Shown here: positions 56,867 to 64,000 of the stretch, piece after piece
How the letters are laid out: every line of letters starts with the position of its first letter
How positions within the stretch are numbered: the stretch's first letter is position 1
The notes under the pieces: model-generated
Seen by the model: the letters and a program-made list of their open reading frames with translations, nothing else
What the model was told of the DNA's origin: nothing
Database searches by the model: none
Program-made: the position numbers and the translations under genes
NCBI RefSeq assembly: GCF_003432035.1
Contig: NZ_QOHO01000026.1
Location: 1-64,000 of the forward strand
Source of the DNA: Lacrimispora amygdalina
GTDB taxonomy: Bacteria > Bacillota > Clostridia > Lachnospirales > Lachnospiraceae
Reading direction: 5' to 3'
Length of the DNA stretch: 64,000 nt

Positions 56867-57745
56867 TTAATCAAATAAAACCAGATTAATAAAAGCCTGA
56901 AAGGATTCTGTCTGAAATTTGTCTTTATGGAAAACCACATGGTTCATGCAGCTGATCTCCATATCTTTTACCTCTATTTCGAAAATATCCCCTTTTTTAA
57001 TGGATTCATCGGCAAAGATTCTGGGAACAACGCCGATACCGATATTCTCTCTTGCTGCCTGCAGAATTACGTCGGAATTGGTACTGGTCCATAACGGTTC
57101 AGCAGATAAGTTATTCAGTGCCAGCGCACAGTCAAACGTATCCCTGATGGTACATCCGGTCTCTCTTAATAAAAGAGGTTCCTCAATCAGCCTGTCCAGT
57201 GATACGGGCTGGGCAGCCCGGTTTGCAAAGGGGTGGTTTGGAGAGCAGATTACTGCCATGGGATAGGAGGAGAATGGAATTTTCTCCAGCTGATCATCGG
57301 ATACGACACCCTCTACAAGAGCCAGGTCCAGCTCATTCCTTAACAGCTTATTGATGATTTCTCCGGAGTTATCCACTGTAACCTTCAGCTGTATGTCAGG
57401 ATTTGTCAGAGCGAAACGGGAAACAGCGTTTGGAAGTAAGTAGCTGGCCAGAGTCACACAGGAGCCCACCCGCAAAGGTGCCTGTAAGTGCAGGGAACCG
57501 GAATAGTTCTCCAGATCCTGATATAACTCCAGAAGAGGAATTACTTTGGATAAATAAAATTTTCCGTTTTCGTTAATCATCACTCTGCGGGATACACGGT
57601 CAAACAGGGGAGAACCAACGGATTCCTCCAGCTCGTTGATGGCATGAGAGATGGCGGGCTGAGTCATGGACAGCGCTTTTGCCGCTCCGGTGATGCTTCC
57701 TTCCTCACATACTGTTTTAAAGATTGTTAGATGTCGTAGATTCAT
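56867..57745 (-). CDS. LysR-family transcriptional regulator
   Basis: A 292-aa regulator. The N-terminal winged helix contains LRHLTIFKTVCEEGSITGAA and ALSMTQPAISHAINELEESVG (residues 3-45). A periplasmic-binding-like effector domain follows (about 90-292). It resembles the CysB/CysL-type subgroup only in general layout; ligand and targets are unknown. It is transcribed alone, convergent with the aminotransferase operon. The ATG at 57745 is preferred because GGAAGG precedes it by 10 bases; an ATG six codons earlier has none. Confidence 0.9.
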   Translation of the reverse strand: MNLRHLTIFKTVCEEGSITGAAKALSMTQPAISHAINELEESVGSPLFDRVSRRVMINENGKFYLSKVIPLLELYQDLENYSGSLHLQAPLRVGSCVTLASYLLPNAVSRFALTNPDIQLKVTVDNSGEIINKLLRNELDLALVEGVVSDDQLEKIPFSSYPMAVICSPNHPFANRAAQPVSLDRLIEEPLLLRETGCTIRDTFDCALALNNLSAEPLWTSTNSDVILQAARENIGIGVVPRIFADESIKKGDIFEIEVKDMEISCMNHVVFHKDKFQTESFQAFINLVLFD

Positions 57746-57964
57746 GTTTATAGGTCCTTCCATTACCAGTGATTCATATGATAACTTTCATTATATCATT
57801 TTGATAATGGGTTGAACAGAGATTCTGAAAAAAAAGTCGATATTTATATGAGTTGTGGTGATTCTTTGATTGCTTTACATAGTAATAATAAGTACTGCGT
57901 GGCATTTCTGCCAATTGTAGTAATGCTGTCAGTTTATATATCTGCCTTAATTCTGTTATGACAG

Positions 57965-58472
57965 CTACTTTGTCGGTCTCTCTGATTTTTCCCGCTTTTG
58001 AATTAAGGCATTTAATTTTTTTAGGTATTCGTTCTCCAACCGGAGCTTTTGGACTTCAGCTATCAGGTCTTTTTCTGTTTGCTTGTCCAGTATTTTCTTT
58101 TTCGAATCATCTGATTTCATTCCAGAGCCCTTGCCACGGTTCTCTCTATAGAGTCCCTGTACCCCTTCCTCGTAATAGACACGGCTCCCATTTATCAACG
58201 ACTCTGTGGCTTGGAATTAAAAACAATGAGGCAGCCTCAAGAGATGATATCTGATGTGTATGCATATATTCTACAACGTGTACCTTGAAATCACCAGTAT
58301 AATTTCGATTCTTTTTTGTAATTCCTTCCACTCCGTTTTTGCGATACATACGGCCCCATTCCTTAATACTACTTCAGCTAATTCCAAGAGCTCGTTCTGT
58401 TTCACGAAAGGAATGTCCAGCAAGATAGTAATTAATGGCTCTTAATTTATCCTGTTCCGAATATTTACTCAA
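57965..58472 (-). pseudogene. Broken IS3-family (IS150-like) transposase orfA
   Basis: The frame begins with TTG at 58472 after an AGGTGT site and reads SKYSEQDKLRAINYYLAGHS, then hits an in-frame TGA (58374-58376) within the first helix-turn-helix. It continues with a second HTH (YTGDFKVHVVEYMHTHQ) and loses frame near 58182, where one extra C after GAG appears inserted. The shifted frame ends with a coiled coil (KLRLENEYLKKLNALIQKRE). No orfB follows. The terminus TGAAGTGCACCCCAAATG (tip at 58527) is of the IS3 type; the other end is lost. It is a non-functional relic. Confidence 0.8.
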
Positions 58473-58502
58473 AAAAATACACCTCCAAATGTAAGATTTG
58501 TT

Positions 58503-58527
58503 TGTCTAACATTTGGGGTGCACTTCA
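58503..58527 (-). repeat. Remaining IS3-type inverted-repeat end
   Basis: On the minus strand TGAAGTGCACCCCAAATG followed by TTAGAC lies upstream of the orfA relic and resembles IS150-group ends. No matching right end is present in the window. Confidence 0.6.
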
Positions 58528-58640
58528 CGGTCTCGGGTGGATTTTCTATCTGATAAACGGCCAACCACCTTGTGGGCGGTTGTTCCTTATTTATAACTCA
58601 TTATACCACTCATTGAGTGGGGTGTAAAGATGGTAACAAA

Positions 58641-59837
58641 TTAAAGCCGCGTAGCAATCGCCTTAATAAACTCCTCACTGTTTAAAACAGTGGGGTTTTT
58701 AATTGTAGTGATAAGCGCAAGATCTTTTGTCATCTCCCCAGCCTCAATGGTATCGATGGTAGCCTGTTCCAGCTTATCAGCAAATGCAGCCAGTTCCTTA
58801 TTTCCGTCAAGCTCACCGCGCTTTCTTAAAGCTCCGGTCCAGGCAAAAATCGTAGCAACGGAGTTGGTAGAGGTCTCCTCTCCTTTTAAGTGCTTATAAT
58901 AATGTCTCTGTACAGTTCCGTGAGCTGCTTCATATTCAAAATCACCGTCAGGAGAAACCAGAACGGAAGTCATCATGGCAAGAGATCCGAAGGCGGAGGA
59001 AACCATATCGCTCATAACATCTCCGTCGTAATTCTTGCAGGCCCAGATATAACCGCCCTCTGACTTCATAACTCTCGCTACCGCATCATCGATCAAGGTA
59101 TAGAAATATTCAATACCGGATTCCTTAAAACGGTTCTCATACTCGGCATCAAAGATATCCTGGAAGATGTCCTTAAAGGTATGGTCGTACTTTTTGGAGA
59201 TAGTATCCTTGGTTGCAAACCATAAGTCCTGCTTCGTATCCAGTGCATAATTAAAGCAGCTTCTTGCAAAGCTTTCAATGGAGTTGTTAATATTATGCAT
59301 GCCCTGGACGATTCCGGCACTGTCAAAGTTATGAACCAGTTCCCGGACCTCTGTTCCGTCAGCTGCGGTATAGACCAGCTCCACTTTCCCAGCACCTGGA
59401 ATCTTCATCTCGGAGCCTTTATAGACATCACCGTAAGCATGTCTGGCGATGGTGATTGGTTTTTTCCAGTTTACAACACATGGTTCGATTCCCTTAACAA
59501 CTATAGGTGCCCGGAATACGGTTCCGTCGAGGATTGCACGGATGGTGCCGTTTGGGCTCTTCCACATCTCTTTTAAGCTGTATTCCTTTACACGGGCAGC
59601 ATTGGGAGTAATGGTGGCACATTTCACAGCTACTTTATACTTTTTTGTAGCCAAAGCAGAATCAGTGGTTACTTTATCATCTGTCTGATCCCGGTACTCC
59701 AGTCCCAGGTCATAATATTCTGTCTTTAAGTCAATATAGGGCAGCAGAAGGTTGTCCTTAATCATCTGCCAGAGAATACGGGTCATCTCGTCGCCATCCA
59801 TTTCGACTATGGGGGTTGTCATCTTTATCTTATCCAT
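58641..59837 (-). CDS. icd: NADP-dependent isocitrate dehydrogenase
   Basis: A 398-aa enzyme of the homodimeric type more common in eukaryotes and some bacteria. It opens with [20 protein letters not shown]. Further marks are [20 protein letters not shown] near 90-110, the metal-binding [15 protein letters not shown] near 250-265, and [11 protein letters not shown] near 308-318. It oxidises isocitrate to 2-oxoglutarate, giving NADPH and the carbon skeleton for glutamate. AGGAGGAGAAACAC precedes the ATG. It stands alone; no aconitase or citrate synthase gene is adjacent. Confidence 0.94.
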   Translation of the reverse strand: MDKIKMTTPIVEMDGDEMTRILWQMIKDNLLLPYIDLKTEYYDLGLEYRDQTDDKVTTDSALATKKYKVAVKCATITPNAARVKEYSLKEMWKSPNGTIRAILDGTVFRAPIVVKGIEPCVVNWKKPITIARHAYGDVYKGSEMKIPGAGKVELVYTAADGTEVRELVHNFDSAGIVQGMHNINNSIESFARSCFNYALDTKQDLWFATKDTISKKYDHTFKDIFQDIFDAEYENRFKESGIEYFYTLIDDAVARVMKSEGGYIWACKNYDGDVMSDMVSSAFGSLAMMTSVLVSPDGDFEYEAAHGTVQRHYYKHLKGEETSTNSVATIFAWTGALRKRGELDGNKELAAFADKLEQATIDTIEAGEMTKDLALITTIKNPTVLNSEEFIKAIATRL

Positions 59838-59909
59838 GTGTTTCTCCTCCTTAGAAATGTTCGTGTTATGCTATAGTATACGACGAATTGTCAAATCACA
59901 CAAGCATAT

Positions 59910-60329
59910 CTATGCAAATTTATCCAACCATTTTTGAATATTATACACTGTTTCCGGATCCATAAAATGCTCTACCTTTTCTACCTGTTCCAGATCATCG
60001 GATCTGTGGTTTACATAACAAAAGAAGCGGGTAAGGATCTGATGCCTGAAAAGAAGATATTCGCCTAATTCCAGCCCATCACTGGTCAGAGAAACGGTTC
60101 CGTATTTTTCAAACCCAACCAGTCCCTGTTTCCTTAAATTACCAGTCATTTTGGACGCAGAAGAGGGCTTGACATGAAGCTGCTCTGCCAGTTCCTTAAT
60201 GCGGACAGGCTGATTTTCGTGAGACAACCGATATATCATTTCCAGGTAATCTTCCATTGAGGAAGTGATCTTTGTATGCTCTAAAAGGGAATAGCCTTTT
60301 AATGTATAAAAATTATCGGTCTGCGGCAT
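59910..60329 (-). CDS. DtxR/MntR-family metal-dependent repressor
   Basis: A 139-aa regulator. It has a winged-helix domain (SMEDYLEMIYRLSHENQPVR, IKELAEQLHVKPSSASKMTG; about 25-75) and a metal-binding dimerisation domain (RHQILTRFF, EKVEHFMDPE). There is no SH3-like third domain, as in MntR. The ATG at 60329 is chosen because GGAGG lies 8 bases upstream; the ATG two codons earlier is too close. It is divergent from feoAB by about 160 bases, so it probably represses Fe2+ uptake (or Mn uptake) when metal is plentiful. Confidence 0.9.
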   Translation of the reverse strand: MPQTDNFYTLKGYSLLEHTKITSSMEDYLEMIYRLSHENQPVRIKELAEQLHVKPSSASKMTGNLRKQGLVGFEKYGTVSLTSDGLELGEYLLFRHQILTRFFCYVNHRSDDLEQVEKVEHFMDPETVYNIQKWLDKFA

Positions 60330-60488
60330 AGTCATTTCCTCCTGCTATACATGGATGTTATTTATATCTATTCACTACCGGCGGATTCTATGAATCATCA
60401 GGGGCAGGACTGGGCTAAGGTGAGAGTGGAACCTGTTTTTTATCAGCTGCATATGTTAGGATATGGAAACTTTTCGGAGGTTAAAGAA

Positions 60489-60803
60489 ATGCCGGGATGC
60501 TTTTGTTTAAATGACTTAAAAAGAGGTCAGAAAGGTGTCATTTCCAGACTGACCGTTTGTGATGATATGAGACGGCGATTACAGGATATGGGGCTGATTG
60601 AGGGCACCGTGGTGGAGTGTGTCGGTAAAAGTCCTCTTGGTGACCCAACTGCATTTTTAATCAGAGGTGCTGTAATAGCCCTGCGAAATGAAGATTCCGT
60701 CAGGGTTCTTATAAAAAATAAAGATCAGGAGTACTTTGAACCAAGTTATGGAGAAGGAATTGTGGCTGCCTGTGTCACAGCGGAGGAAAAAATATGGGAC
60801 TAA
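60489..60803 (+). CDS. feoA: Ferrous iron transport protein A
   Basis: A 104-aa protein with an SH3-like FeoA domain ([34 protein letters not shown]) and a C-terminal extension. It supports FeoB in Fe2+ uptake. The ATG at 60489 has GGAGG 8 bases upstream. An in-frame ATG 46 codons earlier would give an N-terminus unlike FeoA and overlaps the promoter area, so it is rejected. The gene overlaps the feoB start by 10 bases. Confidence 0.9.
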   Translation: MPGCFCLNDLKRGQKGVISRLTVCDDMRRRLQDMGLIEGTVVECVGKSPLGDPTAFLIRGAVIALRNEDSVRVLIKNKDQEYFEPSYGEGIVAACVTAEEKIWD

Positions 60804-60958
60804 GCAGAGAATCCATGGGAATCAAATCGGTGGACTGCGGGTTGGAGATCAAAAAAAGGGCGGCAGGAGATTTGGTGATTGCTCTTGCCGGAAATCCCAA
60901 TGTTGGAAAAAGCACAGTATTTAACCAGCTGACCGGTATGAACCAGCACACCTGCTGA
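60794..60958 (+). pseudogene. feoB: feoB 5' fragment, interrupted by a recombinase element
   Basis: The start of the Fe2+ transporter GTPase. [20 protein letters not shown] is followed by the G1 loop [10 protein letters not shown] (residues 32-41) and QLTGMNQHT up to Thr53. After CACC (60949-60952) the sequence leaves FeoB and stops two codons later (TGC TGA). GGAGGAAAAAAT precedes the ATG, within feoA. Joining base 60952 to 63393 continues in frame as GNWPGKTVANAQGW, the normal FeoB switch region. As it stands the gene cannot make FeoB. Confidence 0.93.
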
Positions 60959-60977
60959 TGCGTTTAGAGGTAAAAAG
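60935..60977. other. Left attachment site of the feoB element
   Basis: The feoB half-site (ending GAACCAGCA) joins the core CACC at 60949-60952. The element arm starts at 60953 (TGCTGATGCGTTTAGAGG, TAAAAAG). The arm shares GCTGATG-G-TTA-GTAAAA with the reverse complement of the right arm. Confidence 0.75.
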
Positions 60978-60978
60978 T

Positions 60979-62376
60979 TTATAAAAAAATAATGGTGTAT
61001 TCCCGGTGGCTGTAGGAGCACCTTTTTAAGCGAATTTCCTTGATAACTGACCGCCAGAACAGACGCTTCTGCTGATTGTCAAGGTGCAGATACATGCTTT
61101 CAAAGCCGGTATTTTGCATACTGATTAAAGTACCGGGATTCCCAACCGGCGGTGTGATGTCAGGAAGCTGCTCCAGCTGTGCCTCTAACCCTGCCCTGTC
61201 ATTTTTATATTCTTCTAATGATATTGCTTCATTTAAATACAAATCCTTTAACCGGCTGATTTTCCTGCGAAGCTGATTCTTTTTCATACGATTATCAACT
61301 GCATCCCTGCTTTTGGTTTCGAAATCCGCGATGAAAGAATCAAACTGCATCCCAACATTTTTTAAAAGGTATTCTTCTATGCGGACTTCCCTGATTTTTC
61401 CCCGATTGCTGCATTTCCGGTAAGACCGGTGCTGCTTGCATTCGTAGGCTGGATATTTATACCGTAGTACAGTACCGTCTTTGCGTTTTGAAACTGCATT
61501 GATCTGGCACCCTCCCATTTTATGGCCGCACTCATCACACACCAGAAGACCTGTAAAAATGTAGGGGTACTTCTGGCTCGATTTTATGTTGCTGTTTTGA
61601 TCAAGGATGTGCTGAATATCAAGGAAGGCTTCATCGGAAATCATACGCGGGCAGTAAGATTCATTTCCTCTGTAATGCCCCGTGATTTTTTCGTTACGAA
61701 GAACAGACTGCTTAAAATTCTGCGGTGTCATGACGATTCCGTATGTTTCTTTTAGATACTGGACGGCCCCGTTCATTGACTGATGTTTCAAAAAATACAG
61801 AATGGTATCGCGGATGGCAGGGGCCTCTTCTGACAACACCAGATGTTTATCTATTATCTCATATCCCCGGGGGACTTTGCCCGTTATGACTTCCCCATGG
61901 GTCACCTTTGTCCGGAAGACGTCAGCAACACGGAGACCGCCATTTTGCGCTTCCAGCTCTGCCCAGGTCATGGACTGAGCAACAAATGCCCTGCCGTAAG
62001 GAGTGGAGGTGTCAAAGAACGGCTGGTCAATGGCTGTCCATGCAGCATTATATTTTTCAAGGATGGCCTGGGTATTTAAGTAATGGCGCAGGCTGCGGAA
62101 CCACCGGTCCAGCTTGGTAAATATAATCAGATCCACCAGTCCCTCTTTTACATGATTAATCAGACGGGTAAAATCGTCCCGGTCAAGTTTCTGTCCGGAA
62201 ACGCCATCATCCAGATAAACATCCTGCAGAATCATGTTTTTATGTTCTTCTATATATTTAATGCCCCGTTCCTTTTGATCCCGGATGGAATCTCCCCGCT
62301 CTGCCTGTTCATCGGAAGAGACACGGATGTAGACGGCTACACGCAGCAGCTTCTCTGATTCCTGAACACGCTTCAT
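60979..62376 (-). CDS. Large serine recombinase (site-specific integrase)
   Basis: A 465-aa recombinase. The resolvase-type catalytic domain (about 10-150) has Ser20 in YIRVSSDEQ and the arginines of DRWFRSLR. The recombinase domain (about 165-270) follows, then a zinc ribbon with CDECGHKMGGC and later cysteines near CKQHRSYRKC (about 285-335), and a coiled-coil tail. It is the expected agent of integration and excision of the element in feoB. AGGAGATG lies 8 bases before the ATG. The helix after the catalytic core (MTWAELEAQNGGLRVADVF) departs from the usual E-R-E pattern but keeps its length. The gene points outward to the left junction. Confidence 0.93.
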   Translation of the reverse strand: MKRVQESEKLLRVAVYIRVSSDEQAERGDSIRDQKERGIKYIEEHKNMILQDVYLDDGVSGQKLDRDDFTRLINHVKEGLVDLIIFTKLDRWFRSLRHYLNTQAILEKYNAAWTAIDQPFFDTSTPYGRAFVAQSMTWAELEAQNGGLRVADVFRTKVTHGEVITGKVPRGYEIIDKHLVLSEEAPAIRDTILYFLKHQSMNGAVQYLKETYGIVMTPQNFKQSVLRNEKITGHYRGNESYCPRMISDEAFLDIQHILDQNSNIKSSQKYPYIFTGLLVCDECGHKMGGCQINAVSKRKDGTVLRYKYPAYECKQHRSYRKCSNRGKIREVRIEEYLLKNVGMQFDSFIADFETKSRDAVDNRMKKNQLRRKISRLKDLYLNEAISLEEYKNDRAGLEAQLEQLPDITPPVGNPGTLISMQNTGFESMYLHLDNQQKRLFWRSVIKEIRLKRCSYSHREYTIIFL

Positions 62377-62505
62377 TCTATCATCTCCTGGTATAATCTA
62401 CTCGTTCCAACAGGAAATTAAAACCTGTTTCATTACATTGTTTTAATTAAGGGAAAGAAGTACAAACCGTGGCACATACATTTTACCAGAAAGGAGGCGG
62501 TAGCA

Positions 62506-62646
62506 GTGGCAGATACTGTCACCACAGTGAATCAGGCGGACCCAGTGAGGGCATTTGAGGCGTTGGCAAGAATTATAGGGGAAAAAGAGGGACTTGAGAT
62601 TACTTTAAAAAGTCTCCGGGAAAAGGAAGAAAAGGAAACAGAGTGA
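62506..62646 (+). CDS. 46-aa small protein in the feoB element
   Basis: A GTG-started ORF with a good AAAGGAGGCGG site. It encodes (M)ADTVTTVNQADPVRAFEAL and ends in a charged helix rich in Lys and Glu (LREKEEKETE). It is divergent from the recombinase gene by 129 bases and ends just before a hairpin. I do not recognise the family. Position and size would suit an accessory or excision-directing factor for the recombinase, but this is only inference. Confidence 0.55.
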   Translation: MADTVTTVNQADPVRAFEALARIIGEKEGLEITLKSLREKEEKETE

Positions 62647-62663
62647 ACTTATTTATTCTATAT

Positions 62664-62697
62664 AAAAGGCAGATCGGATAGACTGATCTGCCTTTTG
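62664..62697. terminator. Bidirectional terminator between the small ORF and the lipoprotein gene
   Basis: AAAAGGCAGATC (62664-62675) pairs with GATCTGCCTTTT (62685-62696). The A- and T-runs on both sides allow it to act on both strands. Confidence 0.88.
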
Positions 62698-62718
62698 GTG
62701 TGCTATGTACTGATCTTA

Positions 62719-63072
62719 CTAATTAGTTTTCTTTGTTTCGGTAACTGCTGACTTGCTGTCTTTAGCAGCTGGAGAGTCTGCCTTCGCTTTGCTGTCACCA
62801 GCCTTGGTCTCTGCTGCTGATGATTCCTCTTTTTTGGATTCGTCTTTTTTCGTTTCGTCTTTCTTAGTTTCGTCTTTTTTGGTTTCTGCTAAGGAACTGC
62901 TTTCTTTTACTTCTTTTTTCGTTTCTGCTGGTTTGGTAGCAGCTTCGGTTGTCACTTCTGCTTTTGTAGCGGCAGTTGTTTCAGAACTCTTGGTATTTCC
63001 ACATGCGGAGATAGCTGCCATTGTCAATACTGCAACACCTGTCAGTAACATTTTCTTTGTTGTTAACCTCAT
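62719..63072 (-). CDS. Low-complexity Lys/Glu/Ser-rich lipoprotein
   Basis: A 117-aa protein. The signal peptide ends in AISACGN, so Cys24 is the likely lipid anchor. The mature part is almost only Lys, Glu, Thr, Ser, Ala and Asp, with tandem KKDET units, and is expected to be disordered. AAGGAGG precedes the ATG. It lies inside the feoB element and is its only visible cargo besides the recombinase and the small ORF. No function is assigned; a surface spacer or adhesin-stalk role would be guesswork. Confidence 0.8.
   Translation of the reverse strand: MRLTTKKMLLTGVAVLTMAAISACGNTKSSETTAATKAEVTTEAATKPAETKKEVKESSSLAETKKDETKKDETKKDESKKEESSAAETKAGDSKAKADSPAAKDSKSAVTETKKTN
62836..62880 (-). repeat. 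Three tandem 15-bp repeats in the lipoprotein gene
   Basis: Units of the form GTTTCGTCTTTTTTC (plus strand) repeat three times with few changes and encode KKDET / KKDES. Such arrays can change copy number by slippage. Confidence 0.7.
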
Positions 63073-63363
63073 AATTATTTTCCTCCTTGAGACTGCATAG
63101 GTATTATGGTTGTATGGCTTCCGGTTGTCCTATGTCCCTGAAGTCAGAACTCAGTGTAGCACCGAATTTAAAGAAAATCAATGGCAAATTTGTTATTTAT
63201 TTCTTAAAAAAAATTAAGTTGTATAAATAAAATAGAAATCAGCTAAAATTAAGAATTAATTCACAAATTTTTCACAGTTTGATCAAACTTCCATCACAAA
63301 CCTGTAATTAAACCTTAAGATTTAAACCTGATACCTGTAAAAATGACAATTTTAACAATTTTC
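63073..63363. other. Non-coding right arm of the feoB element
   Basis: Very AT-rich. It holds the lipoprotein gene promoter region (minus strand), and I see no gene. The last 25 bases before the right junction form the P arm of the attachment site. Confidence 0.5.
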
Positions 63364-63405
63364 CATTTTACGGTTAACCACATCAGCCCACCGGAAACTG
63401 GCCAG
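63364..63405. other. Right attachment site of the feoB element
   Basis: The element arm (63364-63388, ending ACCACATCAGCC) joins the core CACC at 63389-63392 and then feoB GGAAACTGGCCAGG. The arm is an imperfect inverted copy of the left arm. Confidence 0.75.
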
Positions 63406-64000
63406 GTAAAACGGTTGCAAATGCCCAGGGCTGGTGCAGTGACGGGAATCAGGGGTATGTTATGGTGGATATACCAGGCTGTTATTCTCTTATGGCCCAC
63501 TCCACAGAGGAAGAGGTGGCAAGAGATTTCATCTGTTTTGAAAATCCAGATGCAGTGGTAACGGTCTGTGATGCCACCTGCCTGGAACGGAATTTAAACC
63601 TTGTGCTCCAGATCATGGAAGCAGCGGACTGTGTGGTAATCTGTGTAAATCTGATGGATGAGGCAAAGAAGAAACGGATTGTCCTGAATCTGGATGTACT
63701 GGAAGAGAGGCTTCATGCTCCTGTAGTGGGAACAACGGCAAGAAGTAAGAAGGGGCTGAATCAGATCTACCAGGGCTTAAGGCGCTGTATAAAAGAGAGA
63801 GAGGCTGAGTATGAAAGGCCAATCCTCATACGTTACCCGGAATATATTGAAGAGGCAATTGAGAAGCTGGCTCCGGCAGTAGAGGAAGCCTCAGAGGGCA
63901 GGGCAAAGGTACGCTGGCTCTGTGCAAGGTTGCTGGATGCCAATGAAAACCTGATGGGAGCGGTACGAAACTATTTAAAATCCATAGCAGATTCAGAGGA
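63393..64000 (+). pseudogene. feoB: feoB 3' portion, separated from its start (runs off the window)
   Basis: The continuation of FeoB: GNWPGKTVANAQGW (switch I/G2), VMVDIPGCYSLMAHS (G3, DxxG), CVNLMDEAKKK (G4 region) and GTTARSKKGLNQIY (G5), then the helical part before the membrane domain. There are no stop codons to the end of the window. It has no start of its own; expression as FeoB needs loss of the 2,440-bp element. The membrane domain must lie beyond the window. Confidence 0.93.

Larger units (their letters stand above)
60953..63392. mobile_element. 2,440-bp large-serine-recombinase element integrated in feoB
   Basis: The element is bounded by CACC at both junctions (60949-60952 and 63389-63392). 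It carries a serine recombinase gene whose stop lies 26 bases inside the left end, a divergent 46-aa ORF, a lipoprotein gene on the minus strand, and a 320-base non-coding right arm. The inner ends are imperfect inverted repeats, as the P and P' arms of a serine-integrase attachment site would be. Precise removal rebuilds the feoB frame. There are no conjugation, replication or resistance genes, so it is a minimal integrative element, or a developmentally excised intervening sequence. Confidence 0.88.

Noticed and set aside
60351-60488. Longer feoA start, 46 codons upstream
   Set aside because: The added residues are unlike FeoA and start next to the divergent repressor's ribosome site; the ATG at 60489 has GGAGG at proper spacing.
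60736-60924. 62-codon frame across the feoA-feoB junction
   Set aside because: It lies out of frame over feoA and feoB, both of which have clear family motifs and ribosome sites.
62753-63100. 115-codon plus-strand frame opposite the lipoprotein gene
   Set aside because: It is the mirror of a low-complexity Lys/Glu gene and yields a Ser/Phe/Val-rich string; the minus-strand gene has a lipobox and a strong ribosome site.
1-64000. CRISPR arrays, tRNA or rRNA genes
   Set aside because: Read through for repeat-spacer patterns and cloverleaf or rRNA signatures; none was seen. This was by eye, not by a scanning program.

Overview
The window looks like the chromosome of an anaerobic Clostridia member, most likely Lachnospiraceae of the Lacrimispora / Clostridium sphenoides type. 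This is an inference from gene content and style: strong AGGAGG ribosome binding sites, two T-box leaders, an indirect Asn/Gln-tRNA pathway (AspS2 with GatCAB), a citrate fermentation operon and an LplABC-type oligosaccharide importer. I see no tRNA, rRNA or CRISPR array.

Layout. 1-1.5 kb: DAHP synthase (minus strand) and a small beta-flower protein. 1.6-12.7 kb: a MATE exporter, then citrate fermentation (citX, citDEFGC), a response regulator and divergent hybrid sensor kinase, and a CitMHS citrate transporter. No oxaloacetate decarboxylase is present. 12.8-14.8 kb: beta-carbonic anhydrase and a membrane diguanylate cyclase. 14.8-16.6 kb: an AT-rich island with an unknown secreted protein and decayed phage tail-protein fragments. 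16.6-21 kb: a secreted flavin-linked reductase, aroD, and tyrS behind a Tyr T-box. 21.3-26.6 kb: a cellobiose-type PTS (IIA, IIB, PRD regulator, IIC) followed by a MalY/PatB-like C-S lyase. 26.8-29.4 kb: a CYP152-type P450 peroxygenase and a tandem-HD (HD-GYP-like) protein.

29.6-47.4 kb is a rhamnogalacturonan-I locus: DUF1961 (YesU-like) protein, GH2-like hydrolase, YesS-like AraC regulator, ABC importer (two permeases and a lipoprotein), a PL26/YetA-like exo-lyase, a PL11 lyase fused to an SGNH esterase, a GH105 hydrolase and a polysaccharide deacetylase. None of the enzymes has a signal peptide, so oligomers are probably imported first and then de-esterified and cut inside the cell.

47.4-50.4 kb: mntP under a yybP-ykoY Mn riboswitch, then a MarR/MFS drug-efflux pair. 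50.4-56.8 kb: aspS2-gatC-gatA-gatB-aminotransferase behind a T-box whose specifier reads GAAC (GAA and AAC overlapping). 56.9-60.3 kb: LysR regulator, a dead IS3-type orfA, NADP-isocitrate dehydrogenase and a DtxR-family regulator.

60.4-64 kb is the most striking part. feoA is intact, but feoB is split after Thr53, inside the conserved HTGNWPG switch motif, by a 2,440-bp element. The element carries a large serine recombinase, a 46-aa ORF and a Lys/Glu-rich lipoprotein gene. Both junctions share CACC. The two inner ends are imperfect inverted repeats that rebuild a palindromic attP-like site. Removing exactly one CACC plus the insert restores an unbroken FeoB frame through G2, G3 and G4. This is therefore a very small, apparently precisely excisable element sitting in a ferrous-iron transporter gene, formally like the skin/nif-type gene interruptions.
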